NCBI GenBank assembly: GCA_017415425.1
Contig: JAFQGT010000012.1
Span: 1-35,649 of the forward strand
DNA length: 35,649 nt
Reading direction: 5' to 3'
Origin: Oscillospiraceae bacterium
Lineage (GTDB): Bacteria > Bacillota > Clostridia > Oscillospirales > Oscillospiraceae
Positions 24,015 to 31,501 of this stretch are shown piece by piece. A program made the position numbers and the translations under genes. How positions within the stretch are numbered: position 1 is the first letter of the stretch; every line of letters starts with the position of its first letter. The notes beneath the pieces were generated by a model. That model ran no database searches. It was given only the letters and a program-made list of their open reading frames with translations, and was not told the origin of the DNA.

Positions 24015-24739
24015 ACTATCTCCCCCTTTACCAGCGCCACAAAGGCCTCTTCAAATATCTCCTTACCCGCGGCCCGCTTCAGCTCCTCCGCTGTTCCCTG
24101 CACGATCAGCTTTCCGTTTTTCATAATGCCGATCCGGTCGGATAGATTCTCTGCCTCCTCCATATAGTGGGTTGTGAGGATGATGGTAACATTTCCCTTC
24201 AGCGCTCGGATCGTGTCCCACAGCTCGCTCCTTGCAATCACATCCAGACCCAGAGTAGGCTCATCTAAAAACAAAATCTGCGGTTGCCCCACCAACGCCA
24301 TCGCAATACTAAGCCTTCGTTGCCAACCACCGGAAAGTTTTCCTGCCCGCTTGGTCAAAATCGGCTCCAAATGAAATTGCCGCGTCAGCTCTGCAATTCT
24401 TTCTTTTCTATCAACCTGATCATAAGCATAAACGCCGCACATCAGCTCCAGGTTTTCTAGGACGGTCAAGTTCGGTGCTACAGCTGTTTCCTGAGGAGAA
24501 ATGCCGATCATAGATTTCACCAACTGGGATTCTTTCGAAACGCTTTTCCCCATAACATAAGCATCGCCTGCGGTGGGTTTGGAAAGGCACGCCAGCATTT
24601 TGATGGTGGTGGTTTTACCAGCTCCGTTGATGCCCAGAAGAGCAAACAGTTCTCCTGTGTGGATTGTCAATTCCAAGGAATCCACCGCCACTGTGTCCTT
24701 GTAGATTTTAGTTAGATTCTGAATGCGAATCGCTTCCAT
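24011..24739 (-). CDS. ABC transporter ATP-binding protein (DrrA/CcmA-like)
   Basis: This 242-residue ATPase has a Walker A GINGAGKTT (36-44), Q-loop SPQE, signature LSGGWQ (135-140), Walker B LFLDEPT (156-162) with D-loop LGLD, and an H-loop TTHYMEEAE. It is the energising subunit for the ABC-2 permease encoded right after it. The ATG at 24739 lies one base after the stop of the AbrB-like gene, whose end contains the GGAGGAAGG ribosome binding site; the longer open frame would overlap that gene and is rejected. All catalytic motifs are intact. Confidence 0.93.
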   Translation of the reverse strand: MEAIRIQNLTKIYKDTVAVDSLELTIHTGELFALLGINGAGKTTTIKMLACLSKPTAGDAYVMGKSVSKESQLVKSMIGISPQETAVAPNLTVLENLELMCGVYAYDQVDRKERIAELTRQFHLEPILTKRAGKLSGGWQRRLSIAMALVGQPQILFLDEPTLGLDVIARSELWDTIRALKGNVTIILTTHYMEEAENLSDRIGIMKNGKLIVQGTAEELKRAAGKEIFEEAFVALVKGEIV

Positions 24740-24740
24740 A

Positions 24741-24956
24741 TCATCCTTCCTCCAACTCTGTTTTAAACACGGCGTGTGCAAAGTTGGCAAACATCGACTT
24801 AGGTGGTATTGCCAGACCCCGTTTTGTATCCCCAAGGATCACCAATGTATCTCCCGGCGCAATATCAAACAGTTCCCGAGCCTGTTTCGGAATAACGATC
24901 TGTCCCTTTTCCCCCACTGTCGCTGTCCACGCGTACTTTCCCATTGGCTTGCCCAT
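24741..24956 (-). CDS. AbrB/SpoVT-like DNA-binding regulator
   Basis: This 71-residue protein has the swapped-hairpin AbrB fold signature: ATVGEKGQIVIPKQARELFDIAPGDTLVILGD (about 12-43), with a short C-terminal tail. Such dimers bind DNA as repressors, often of their own operon. GGAGG precedes the ATG. The ABC ATPase starts one base after its stop, and an inverted-repeat operator overlaps the promoter just upstream, so it is the likely autorepressor of this efflux operon. Similar small proteins are also antitoxins (MazE type), but no toxin gene is adjacent. Confidence 0.88.
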   Translation of the reverse strand: MGKPMGKYAWTATVGEKGQIVIPKQARELFDIAPGDTLVILGDTKRGLAIPPKSMFANFAHAVFKTELEEG

Positions 24957-24970
24957 AACATCTCCTCCTG

Positions 24971-25011
24971 TTAATTAAGTATGATTTGTATAATATATCA
25001 TACTTAATTAA
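24971..25011. promoter_or_regulatory. Inverted-repeat operator of the AbrB/ABC operon
   Basis: A perfect 15-bp inverted repeat (ttaattaagtatgat 24971-24985 / atcatacttaattaa 24997-25011) with an 11-nt centre covers the -10 element and transcription start of the operon promoter. It lies between the -35 and the ribosome binding site. A repressor dimer bound here would block initiation. Confidence 0.75.
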
Positions 25012-25025
25012 TACGAAAAAGTCAA
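24997..25025 (-). promoter_or_regulatory. Sigma-A promoter of the AbrB/ABC operon
   Basis: Minus-strand TTGACT (25020-25025), a 17-nt spacer and TATGAT (24997-25002). The -10 lies inside the right arm of the operator. Confidence 0.65.
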
Positions 25026-25074
25026 GACGGTTTACCGATGCCCATCGGCAATTTAATGAGCAGTATGGTTGACT

Positions 25075-25109
25075 AAAAAAAGCAGCACCATCCTTAGGAT
25101 GGTGCTGCT
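25075..25109 (-). terminator. Terminator of the sialate-type operon
   Basis: A 13-bp perfect stem (agcagcaccatcc 25081-25093 / ggatggtgctgct 25097-25109) with loop tta is followed on the minus strand by six T residues. It lies 43 nt past the FAD oxidoreductase stop. Confidence 0.88.
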
Positions 25110-25152
25110 TCTGAAATTAAATACATTTGGCAAATACCCGCCCATTTACAGC

Positions 25153-26556
25153 TTATGTATCAAATATCTTTGCCAAGTCCTCAGGATTCTTTACGCCATC
25201 GGCATACAGTTCTGCCTTCAGTTTATTCACATCTACCTGGCAATAGGGCAGTTTTGCATCCATCGCCAAGGCTGCTGCTGTACCGGCTGCCTGTCCCAGC
25301 ATCATACAAGGACCCATTACTCGGACAGCGCCCATTACCTCTCTGTGACAGGAGATGCAACGGCCTGCCACGATCAGATTATCTGCATTCTGAGGCAGCA
25401 TACTGCGATACGGAATCCGAATTACCACGTGTTTGCGGACCGCATTGGGATTTTTGGCATCACCCATCATATTATCGTGACCGATCTTCACCGGATCCAG
25501 CAGGTCAAAATTGTATGTAGTTGCTGCAACGGTATCTTCATACTGCTTGCCCAACACAGCATCCTCGATAGAAATGTTATAGTGGCCTTTGATTCTGCGG
25601 GTCTCCCGGACGCCCACTGCATCGTAGATCTTCCGGATACGGGCATTCTGGAAGCCGGGGAAATATTGCTTCATTACAGAGAACAACCGGATATTTTCAC
25701 TACGGCCCTCTGCCAGCGCTCTGCTGATCGAAACCTCGTCTGTGCCGTCAACAAGGTACTGCTGCATGGTATTGACCATAAAGACGCCCTTTTCTGTCAG
25801 CCGGATCGCAACGAAGATTTCGTAGGGGAAATTCCAGATTCCCTTCGCCTTCAAATCTTCAATGATCTCCACCAATTTCGGAGACTGGTGCTCATTCTGA
25901 TAGCTTACCAAAGCTTCCTCATCCACATTTTCCACGTGCATTTCCAATGTGGTCGGGGTCATCAGGCCGTCCTCGTCCCTGCCCTTTTCGAACGGGCAGC
26001 CAGCCAAGTAAGCCACATCTGCGTCACCTGTGCAATCAGCAAAGTATGGTGCTTCCAACGCGGCAAAGCCGGCCTTATTCCACACAATGACCTCTTTTAG
26101 ACAGTCTCCTTCTTTCACCACAGAGACGATGTCTGTCTTGTAGAAGACCCGGACACCCGCTTCTGCGCACATATCATCCATAGCAGCTTTCAGTGCAATT
26201 TCAGAAAAAGCAACACCGGAAGCCATCCGAGGATACCAGCCAAAGGGGTTGAAGCTCAGATCGATGCTGTTGGGTTCGATGGCATCTCCTTGGGCAATCA
26301 GTTTGTCAGTAATCTCATCAAAGATACCGCCTACCACCCGAACGTGCTCCTGGGTATCTTCCTTTAACTTCCGTCCGCCCAGCAGATGGTTAACACCGCA
26401 GTTGGTGGCCACGCCACCCAGACTTCCGTTGCGCTCCACCAGTGCCACCTTCAGACCCCGTCTTCCGGCGCTGACGGCGCAGGCAAAGCCGGTCACACCG
26501 CCGCCACACACCACCAGATCAAAATGCTCTCTTTGCTTTATCTCAATAGAAATCAT
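25153..26556 (-). CDS. FAD-dependent oxidoreductase (FAD_oxidored / PF12831-like)
   Basis: This 467-residue cytoplasmic flavoprotein has an N-terminal Rossmann dinucleotide-binding motif VCGGGVTGFACAVSA (16-30) ending in the ribose-binding acidic residue E41 (ALVER). The family block NGSLGGVATNCGVNHLLGG follows (43-61), then FADCTGDADVAYLAG (about 170-184), and a C-terminal FAD-binding block VAGRCISCHREVMGAVRVMGPCMMLGQAAG. This is the PF12831 type, known mainly from carbohydrate loci and of largely unknown substrate. It is the last gene of an operon with AGE epimerase, sialate lyase and Asp-box protein genes, 16 nt after the latter. It probably oxidises or reduces a sugar intermediate of that pathway; no canonical sialate route needs such an enzyme. 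Confidence 0.85.
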   Translation of the reverse strand: MISIEIKQREHFDLVVCGGGVTGFACAVSAGRRGLKVALVERNGSLGGVATNCGVNHLLGGRKLKEDTQEHVRVVGGIFDEITDKLIAQGDAIEPNSIDLSFNPFGWYPRMASGVAFSEIALKAAMDDMCAEAGVRVFYKTDIVSVVKEGDCLKEVIVWNKAGFAALEAPYFADCTGDADVAYLAGCPFEKGRDEDGLMTPTTLEMHVENVDEEALVSYQNEHQSPKLVEIIEDLKAKGIWNFPYEIFVAIRLTEKGVFMVNTMQQYLVDGTDEVSISRALAEGRSENIRLFSVMKQYFPGFQNARIRKIYDAVGVRETRRIKGHYNISIEDAVLGKQYEDTVAATTYNFDLLDPVKIGHDNMMGDAKNPNAVRKHVVIRIPYRSMLPQNADNLIVAGRCISCHREVMGAVRVMGPCMMLGQAAGTAAALAMDAKLPYCQVDVNKLKAELYADGVKNPEDLAKIFDT

Positions 26557-26572
26557 TTTTTCTTTCTCCTAA

Positions 26573-27679
26573 TTACAATTCGATCTTTGTCGCCACAGTG
26601 CTGTACTGGCCGTCCTCAGCGTACCAATGAGACATCATCACATTGCCATCATTCAGCAGGATCGCACCGGGCTGTCCAAATTTCAGGAACGCAAAGATCT
26701 CAGCCATATTCTCTGCCTTTTTCACACCGCCCTTAGGCTCCCAAACCACCAGAGAATCCACAACATTCCACTGCTTTTCGGAAAAATCAATGATGTAGCC
26801 GTAGATACCCGGTCTGTCGGTATCCCGTCTGACCGCGTGCAATGCCAGCAGTCGCTCACCACCGATGTGGCACACAGAGGAAGCCTGTCCCATAACGCCT
26901 GTAGGCAGCGGGCAGGACCAAGTCTTTCCGCCGTCGGTAGAGAAAGTATAGTGGTTCTGGAGCCGCTCACCGGAATCCAGATCTTCGTTCCAGCCAATGC
27001 AGATCACGGTACCGGATTCCAACTGACACATTCTCTGCTCGTAGCAGGTGATGTTTTTGTCACCAAAATCCATACAGATGGCATCATCATTCCAGGTCTC
27101 TCCCTGATCCTCCGAGCGCAGAGCTCGTCCACACAGCTTTCCGTGGAGCTTACCCTCCCAATCGGGGAAGCCGGTAATGGGAGTGATCCACGTACCGTCC
27201 TGCAATACCGTTATGGGTGCGGATGCCTCCACATAAGGGCCCCAGACACAATCGATTTTCTTCATTTCTGCCCAGGTTTTGCCGCCATCTTCAGATACGG
27301 ACCAGAACACAAAGTCCTGCAAAGTACCACCCGTAGCAGGATTACCGATGGGCAGAGCGGGATCATCCCGCAGATATGTATAACCCATTGCGACCAAGCG
27401 GCCGTCTGCAAGGGCCGTAACCTTACAGTAATCGGTCAGACGGTTCTCCGCTTCACCCATTTCAAACATCTTTTGGGGTTCACTCCAGGTCTTTCCGCCA
27501 TCATAGCTATAAGCCACATAGCTTGCACTATCCACACTTTCAAAAGCTTGACCAATGACAAACGCTGCCAGCAGGCTGCCGTCCTTCAGTTGCGCCAGAA
27601 AAGGAAAGAAACTCTGACGGCTGGAAAGCTGGGGCAGCGGGTTCTTATAAACGGTGTTGGATTCCAGAGTTCTCATCAT
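26573..27679 (-). CDS. Sialidase-fold (BNR/Asp-box) protein, cytoplasmic
   Basis: This 368-residue six-bladed propeller-type protein has four clear Asp boxes (S-x-D-x-G-x-T-W): SYDGGKTW (58-65), SEDGGKTW (129-136), SEDQGETW (189-196) and STDGGKTW (247-254). There is no signal peptide, unlike secreted sialidases. An arginine near the N-terminus (R21 in SRQSFFPFL) sits where sialidases keep the first of the arginine triad, but the canonical FRIP motif is absent. It may be an intracellular exo-sialidase, an anhydro-sugar or lyase-type enzyme of the same fold, or an isomerase-like propeller. ATG 27679 follows AAGGAG. It sits 19 nt after the lyase gene and 16 nt before the FAD gene. Confidence 0.82.
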   Translation of the reverse strand: MMRTLESNTVYKNPLPQLSSRQSFFPFLAQLKDGSLLAAFVIGQAFESVDSASYVAYSYDGGKTWSEPQKMFEMGEAENRLTDYCKVTALADGRLVAMGYTYLRDDPALPIGNPATGGTLQDFVFWSVSEDGGKTWAEMKKIDCVWGPYVEASAPITVLQDGTWITPITGFPDWEGKLHGKLCGRALRSEDQGETWNDDAICMDFGDKNITCYEQRMCQLESGTVICIGWNEDLDSGERLQNHYTFSTDGGKTWSCPLPTGVMGQASSVCHIGGERLLALHAVRRDTDRPGIYGYIIDFSEKQWNVVDSLVVWEPKGGVKKAENMAEIFAFLKFGQPGAILLNDGNVMMSHWYAEDGQYSTVATKIEL

Positions 27680-27698
27680 AAACACTCCTTTACAGGTA

Positions 27699-28619
27699 TT
27701 ATGCTCCGTACTTTTTGATTGCTGCTTCGATCAGTTCACAGGCCTGCTCTACCAAGGGCAAATCCTCCTGCGTCAGTTGGAACAGAGGCTCCCGCACGCC
27801 GTGCATATCGATTCCAGTCCGTTTTTTCAGAACCGCTTTAATCAGAGCGTACATATTACACTTTCCAGAAACCAACACAGAAATAATTCCGTTGATGTCA
27901 TTCTGCAAAGCCTGTGCAGCCTGCCAATCCTTATCCAATAACAGCCGGTTCAATTTCACAAACAACTCCGGCATTGCCGAATAGGTTCCACCGATGCCGC
28001 CATCTGCACCGATGATGCGGCCACTGATAAACTGCTCGTCCGGACCGTTATAGACCACAAAATCCCGGCCCTTTCTCTGGGCCGCATCCTTGAACTTCTG
28101 GATATCATAGGTAGGCATAGAGCTGTTTTTGACACCGATCACCTTCGGATTCTCCAGCATCGTGTTCAGCAGAGGAACCGTCAGTTCTACGCCGGCCAGT
28201 TGAGGAATATTATAGATGATAAAATCCGTATTGGGTGCGGCGGAAGAAATGTCATTCCAGTATTTTGCAATGGCGTGGGGAGGCAGTTTGAAATAGATGG
28301 GAGGAATCGCCGCGATGGCATCCACGCCCAGCTTCTCTGCGTGGGCCGCCAGTTCCATACTGTCTTTGGTGTTATTGCAGGCCACGTGGGCAATGATGGT
28401 AAGCTTTCCTTCCGCAGCCTTGACAGCGTGCTCCAGAATCAGTTTCCGCTCGGCCATACTTTGATAAATACATTCGCCCGAAGAACCGCAAACATAAATG
28501 CCATCTACGCCTTTTTCAATCAGCCATTTCGTATACTTTTCAACGGTTTCTGTGCAGATATTTCCGTTTTCGTCGTAGCAGGCATAAAATGCAGGGAAAA
28601 CACCTTGATACTTTTTCAT
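27699..28619 (-). CDS. nanA: N-acetylneuraminate lyase (DapA superfamily)
   Basis: This 306-residue class I aldolase cleaves N-acetylneuraminate to N-acetylmannosamine and pyruvate. The carboxylate-binding GSSGE (45-49), catalytic Y136 in IYNIP and Schiff-base K164 in GVKNSS are present. The block YNGPDEQF has D195-E196 at the place where NAL (E. coli D191/E192, from memory) recognises the sugar hydroxyls, which DHDPS lacks; GADGGIGGTY follows, with Gly in place of the usual Ser. These features favour NAL over dihydrodipicolinate synthase or keto-deoxy-sugar aldolases. The start at 28619 follows AAAAGGAG. It is second in the operon, after an AGE-type epimerase that would act on its product. 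Confidence 0.85.
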   Translation of the reverse strand: MKKYQGVFPAFYACYDENGNICTETVEKYTKWLIEKGVDGIYVCGSSGECIYQSMAERKLILEHAVKAAEGKLTIIAHVACNNTKDSMELAAHAEKLGVDAIAAIPPIYFKLPPHAIAKYWNDISSAAPNTDFIIYNIPQLAGVELTVPLLNTMLENPKVIGVKNSSMPTYDIQKFKDAAQRKGRDFVVYNGPDEQFISGRIIGADGGIGGTYSAMPELFVKLNRLLLDKDWQAAQALQNDINGIISVLVSGKCNMYALIKAVLKKRTGIDMHGVREPLFQLTQEDLPLVEQACELIEAAIKKYGA

Positions 28620-28719
28620 TTCAAAATCTCCTTTTACTTTGATATCTTTATAAATATCCACTCGAAATGCCTCAACAATTGTCTTTGCTGAGTAATTTGA
28701 AAACAGTGTTCGAAATTCG

Positions 28720-29940
28720 TTATGCTTGAATCAGTTCCTCCAGCATCTTGTCCACCATAGAAAGCATCCGGGGCAGATGGAAAGGACCTTTGAAGGTAGA
28801 GCCCTTGCAGGGAGGCATAGTGGGTTTGCCGTCCCGACGCAGATAGCCATACCACTCACCGTATTCCGGATCTGCAAAGTATTGCTTGCAGTAGTCCAGC
28901 GTCAACAGGAATTTATCCAGGTATTCTTCTTTTCCGGTGTCACGGTACAGCATCAACGAAGAAATTAGGATCTCATTGTGAGGCCACCACAGCTTCATAT
29001 CGTGCTCATAAGCCTCAGGGGGACAGCCGCACACATCCACAAAGTAAAGCAGACCGCCGTACTCGTTATCCCAGCCCCGATCCCAGGCCCAATTGAAGAT
29101 GTTCTCGCACTTCTCCACCAGTTCCTTATCATCGGTTCTGGCTGCGTGCTCCAACAAGAACCACACCGCCTCGATGTCGTGTCCCGGGTTCATAATTCGA
29201 CCCTCTGTAAAACCCAGTCGGGCCTCACCGTTGGGGCCGGTATTTTCCAAAACAGCCTTCAGTTCCGGATGGTAGAAATACTGGAAGATTTCATCCACAC
29301 AAGCTTTGCTGCGCTGACGGTAAAGCTCTTCATTCTCGCTGTCCACCCGTGCCATTACCGAAGTAAGATTCAGACAGATCATAGGATTCGCAAAGCCGCG
29401 ACCGGTCCGTGTCTCGGGAATGGTTTTTGGTCCCATTCCTGTGGGGTCTTCCCCTCCGTGAGCCAGATTCCAGAAAAGCTCATAAGCCTCTCTTGCCCGC
29501 TCCAGACAGACTCTGTCCCCGGTCACACCATAGTACTCTGCGTTAGCCATCGCATAAAAGCTTTCAGAAAAAGCATACCGGCGCTGCCGCAAAGGAGCTC
29601 CGTCCTCTGTTACAGTGAAGTACATTCTGTTGCCTTTATCCCGGTTGATGCAGTGCTCTTCCATAAATGTCAGGCAGCTTTTGCTGGCATCCAACCACTC
29701 TTGGCGAACTCCATAGGTACGGCACAGCCACGCAAAGATCCATCCGCAGCGGCCTTGCATCCATACGCTCTTGTCGGTAGAAAAGACCTTTCCGGTCCGG
29801 TCCAGACAGGTATATACACCGCCGTGTACCGGATCCATACCATTATTCAGCCAAAACGCAATGCAGCGTTCCAGCTCTTGGGATACCCATTGCTTGGCTT
29901 GCAGCAGATTTTCCGTTCTATGCTCTTTTGCGGTCGTCAT
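28720..29940 (-). CDS. N-acylglucosamine 2-epimerase (AGE/renin-binding-protein family)
   Basis: This 406-residue (alpha/alpha)6-barrel epimerase is of the AGE family, which interconverts N-acetylmannosamine and N-acetylglucosamine. Key residues seen are R64 in WMQGR, E257 and H254 in NPGHDIEAVW (251-260), the acidic DEEYGG-type DNEYGG (291-296), WWPHNE (318-323) and H388 in KGPFHLPR. The two histidines are the general acid/base pair of the family. Acting on the ManNAc released by the adjacent lyase, it would yield GlcNAc, an alternative to the NanK/NanE phosphorylation route. It is the first gene of the operon, with a consensus promoter and an AAAGGAG site. Related cellobiose 2-epimerases share the fold, but the lyase neighbour favours ManNAc. 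Confidence 0.88.
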   Translation of the reverse strand: MTTAKEHRTENLLQAKQWVSQELERCIAFWLNNGMDPVHGGVYTCLDRTGKVFSTDKSVWMQGRCGWIFAWLCRTYGVRQEWLDASKSCLTFMEEHCINRDKGNRMYFTVTEDGAPLRQRRYAFSESFYAMANAEYYGVTGDRVCLERAREAYELFWNLAHGGEDPTGMGPKTIPETRTGRGFANPMICLNLTSVMARVDSENEELYRQRSKACVDEIFQYFYHPELKAVLENTGPNGEARLGFTEGRIMNPGHDIEAVWFLLEHAARTDDKELVEKCENIFNWAWDRGWDNEYGGLLYFVDVCGCPPEAYEHDMKLWWPHNEILISSLMLYRDTGKEEYLDKFLLTLDYCKQYFADPEYGEWYGYLRRDGKPTMPPCKGSTFKGPFHLPRMLSMVDKMLEELIQA

Positions 29941-29976
29941 ATTTGCAGCAACTCCTTTTTATATTATTTATATCTC

Positions 29977-30005
29977 AGTATAGCTCCTGTGAAAACAATT
30001 GTCAA
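29977..30005 (-). promoter_or_regulatory. Consensus sigma-A promoter of the sialate-type operon
   Basis: Minus-strand TTGACA (30000-30005), a 17-nt spacer and TATACT (29977-29982) lie 37 nt before the epimerase start. The spacer holds the short palindrome caattg next to a run resembling a catabolite-response half-site, but no full cre box is seen. Confidence 0.8.
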
Positions 30006-30302
30006 TCCGATTAGTTTAAAAATTATTTTCACCTTATATTGACAAAAAGAGTCCCCTCCCGCTCATTGAAAACCATTTCATAAAGGCAGGTCTCTGTGCC
30101 GTTCTGGGATAACAGATTTTTTCGTATCATATGAGTCTTCTATCTCGAATGAATTGTTTTGAAACCCCTGACTTTTTGTGCTAAAACAAAGAAAAAGCAC
30201 CGAAAACAGGTCGTTTTCGGTGCTATTTTATGATGCGAGTGGAGATAACGGATCCACAATACGCGGAGCTGCCGCGGCCCACTACTTTAGTAATCTATTC
30301 AC
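30006..30302. other. Gap without a gene upstream of the sialate-type operon
   Basis: About 300 bp. The right part holds the terminator of the DUF11 gene; the rest is AT-rich, and I see no gene, RNA or clear repeat in it. Confidence 0.5.
30186..30224 (-). terminator. Terminator of the DUF11-repeat gene
   Basis: A 12-bp stem (agcaccgaaaac 30196-30207 / gttttcggtgct 30213-30224) is followed on the minus strand by a T-rich tract. It lies about 80 nt beyond the stop codon. Confidence 0.8.
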
Positions 30303-31157
30303 TTATATTGTTCCGGTCACGATCAAGGTGGCAATGCCGGGAGTCGCGGTATACGCACCGGTAACGGGATCCTGCGTATAAGTTGCCGCGGGCACCAGGA
30401 TCTGCCCGGGAACCGTTGCGAACAAGCCGGTGGCCTCGTTATAATTGTACTGTACGCCCGGTGTCCAGGGCGCACCGTTAAAGGTGACTGTCAGCGCAGT
30501 CAGGATCGGGTCAAATGTGTCGGTAACAGTTGCATTATCCGTAGCAACCACCGCCTGATTTCCGGAATTTTGGATAACAAACGTATAGGTGACCCGGTCG
30601 TTATCCACCACCTGCACGGGTGTGATAGATTTGGAAATGGTCAGCATCGGTTCAACAGCTACACCAACCGTTTCGGTCGCCGTAATGGGTGTACTCACAC
30701 CGTCGCCGGTTACTGTAACGGTATTATCGATCGTGCCACCAACTGCGGGATTGGCATAGGCATTTGCCCGTGCCTGATATACGATGACCGCGTCGCCACT
30801 AGCCGGTACAGTAATATCACTGAACACCAGCGGTGGCCCTGCGGTAACTGTCGGTGCCGCCTGGGGAACACCGTTGGTAAACAACGCCACAGACCCGGCC
30901 TCATAACTCAACGGATACACCATTGTCCCATTAAAATCGTATCCGCCGAGATCGTCTGTAACCACCAAACCGGTCAGCGGAGCATTGCCAGTGTTGCGCA
31001 GTGTTACCACATAAGTTACAAGGTTTCCGGGCGCGTAGGTCCCTTCTACAGATGTTTTGGTTGCAACCAACACATCCAGGATCTCACCATAAGCAATATT
31101 GGAATTTGTAGTGCTTCCATTGTAGGTCAGCGTAGCCTGGTTAGTAAAAATCGCCAT
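30303..31157 (-). CDS. DUF11 (conserved repeat) domain protein
   Basis: This 284-residue beta-rich protein has two DUF11-like repeats: about 33-130 (TKTSVEGTYAPGNLVTYVVTLRNTGN) and about 173-284 (ISKSITPVQVVDNDRVTYTFVIQNSGN). It opens MAIFTNQATLTYNGSTTNSNIAYGE, an N-terminus I recognise from many small Clostridia DUF11 proteins. There is no signal peptide, no membrane anchor or sorting motif, and no cysteine. Most DUF11 proteins are surface adhesins, so the lack of export signals is notable. A role in the spore coat or another intracellular assembly is possible but unproven. TAGGAG precedes the ATG. It is a single-gene unit with its own terminator. Confidence 0.8.
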   Translation of the reverse strand: MAIFTNQATLTYNGSTTNSNIAYGEILDVLVATKTSVEGTYAPGNLVTYVVTLRNTGNAPLTGLVVTDDLGGYDFNGTMVYPLSYEAGSVALFTNGVPQAAPTVTAGPPLVFSDITVPASGDAVIVYQARANAYANPAVGGTIDNTVTVTGDGVSTPITATETVGVAVEPMLTISKSITPVQVVDNDRVTYTFVIQNSGNQAVVATDNATVTDTFDPILTALTVTFNGAPWTPGVQYNYNEATGLFATVPGQILVPAATYTQDPVTGAYTATPGIATLIVTGTI

Positions 31158-31317
31158 AATCTCACTCCTAAGATAAGATCACCGTATCTCTTTTCCGGCA
31201 TATTATCTTATGTGACGCGCCTCAATTATGACACATTTCTTGTTTCAAACCTTGCATAAATCAAAAAATAGATGCCATACATCCGCCATAGCTACCCCCC
31301 CACCAACCCACACAAAG
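31158..31317. other. Gap upstream of the DUF11 gene
   Basis: Sequence between the DUF11 start and the paired hairpins. No gene or clear regulatory motif is recognised. Confidence 0.4.
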
Positions 31318-31351
31318 AAAAAAGTAGTCATAGCAAATCTGCTATGACTAC
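31318..31351 (-). terminator. Second of two tandem hairpin terminators
   Basis: Arms gtagtcatagca (31324-31335) and tgctatgactac (31340-31351) pair perfectly with a 4-nt loop; an A-run on the plus strand gives TTTTTT after the stem on the minus strand. It is a diverged copy of the hairpin at 31388-31416, including its flanks. Confidence 0.75.
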
Positions 31352-31380
31352 TCAATCTGGTACGAGAGAACATAACGGAC

Positions 31381-31416
31381 TAAAAAAGTAGTCGTAACGA
31401 AATCCGTTACGACTAC
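31381..31416 (-). terminator. First of two tandem hairpin terminators after the GNAT fusion gene
   Basis: Arms gtagtcgtaacg (31388-31399) and cgttacgactac (31405-31416) pair over 12 bp around loop aaatc, with TTTTTT following on the minus strand. Both copies share the flanks aaaaaagtagtc and gactactc-atctgg. Confidence 0.78.
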
Positions 31417-31501
31417 TCGATCTGGCAAAAGATTGCCATTTCAACAAAATGAGGGTTATCGTTAAATTTCGTAACAGGGACACTCTGCTGCCGTTTTGAT
31501 T

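Noticed and set aside
26627-27718. 363-codon open frame on the plus strand
   Set aside because: It is antisense to the Asp-box protein gene and lacks a ribosome binding site or family motif.
28978-30042. 354-codon open frame on the plus strand
   Set aside because: It is antisense to the AGE epimerase gene and has no recognisable domain.
31324-31416. Possible CRISPR repeats
   Set aside because: There are only two diverged hairpins, each followed by a T-run on the minus strand and placed after a gene; no spacers or cas genes.
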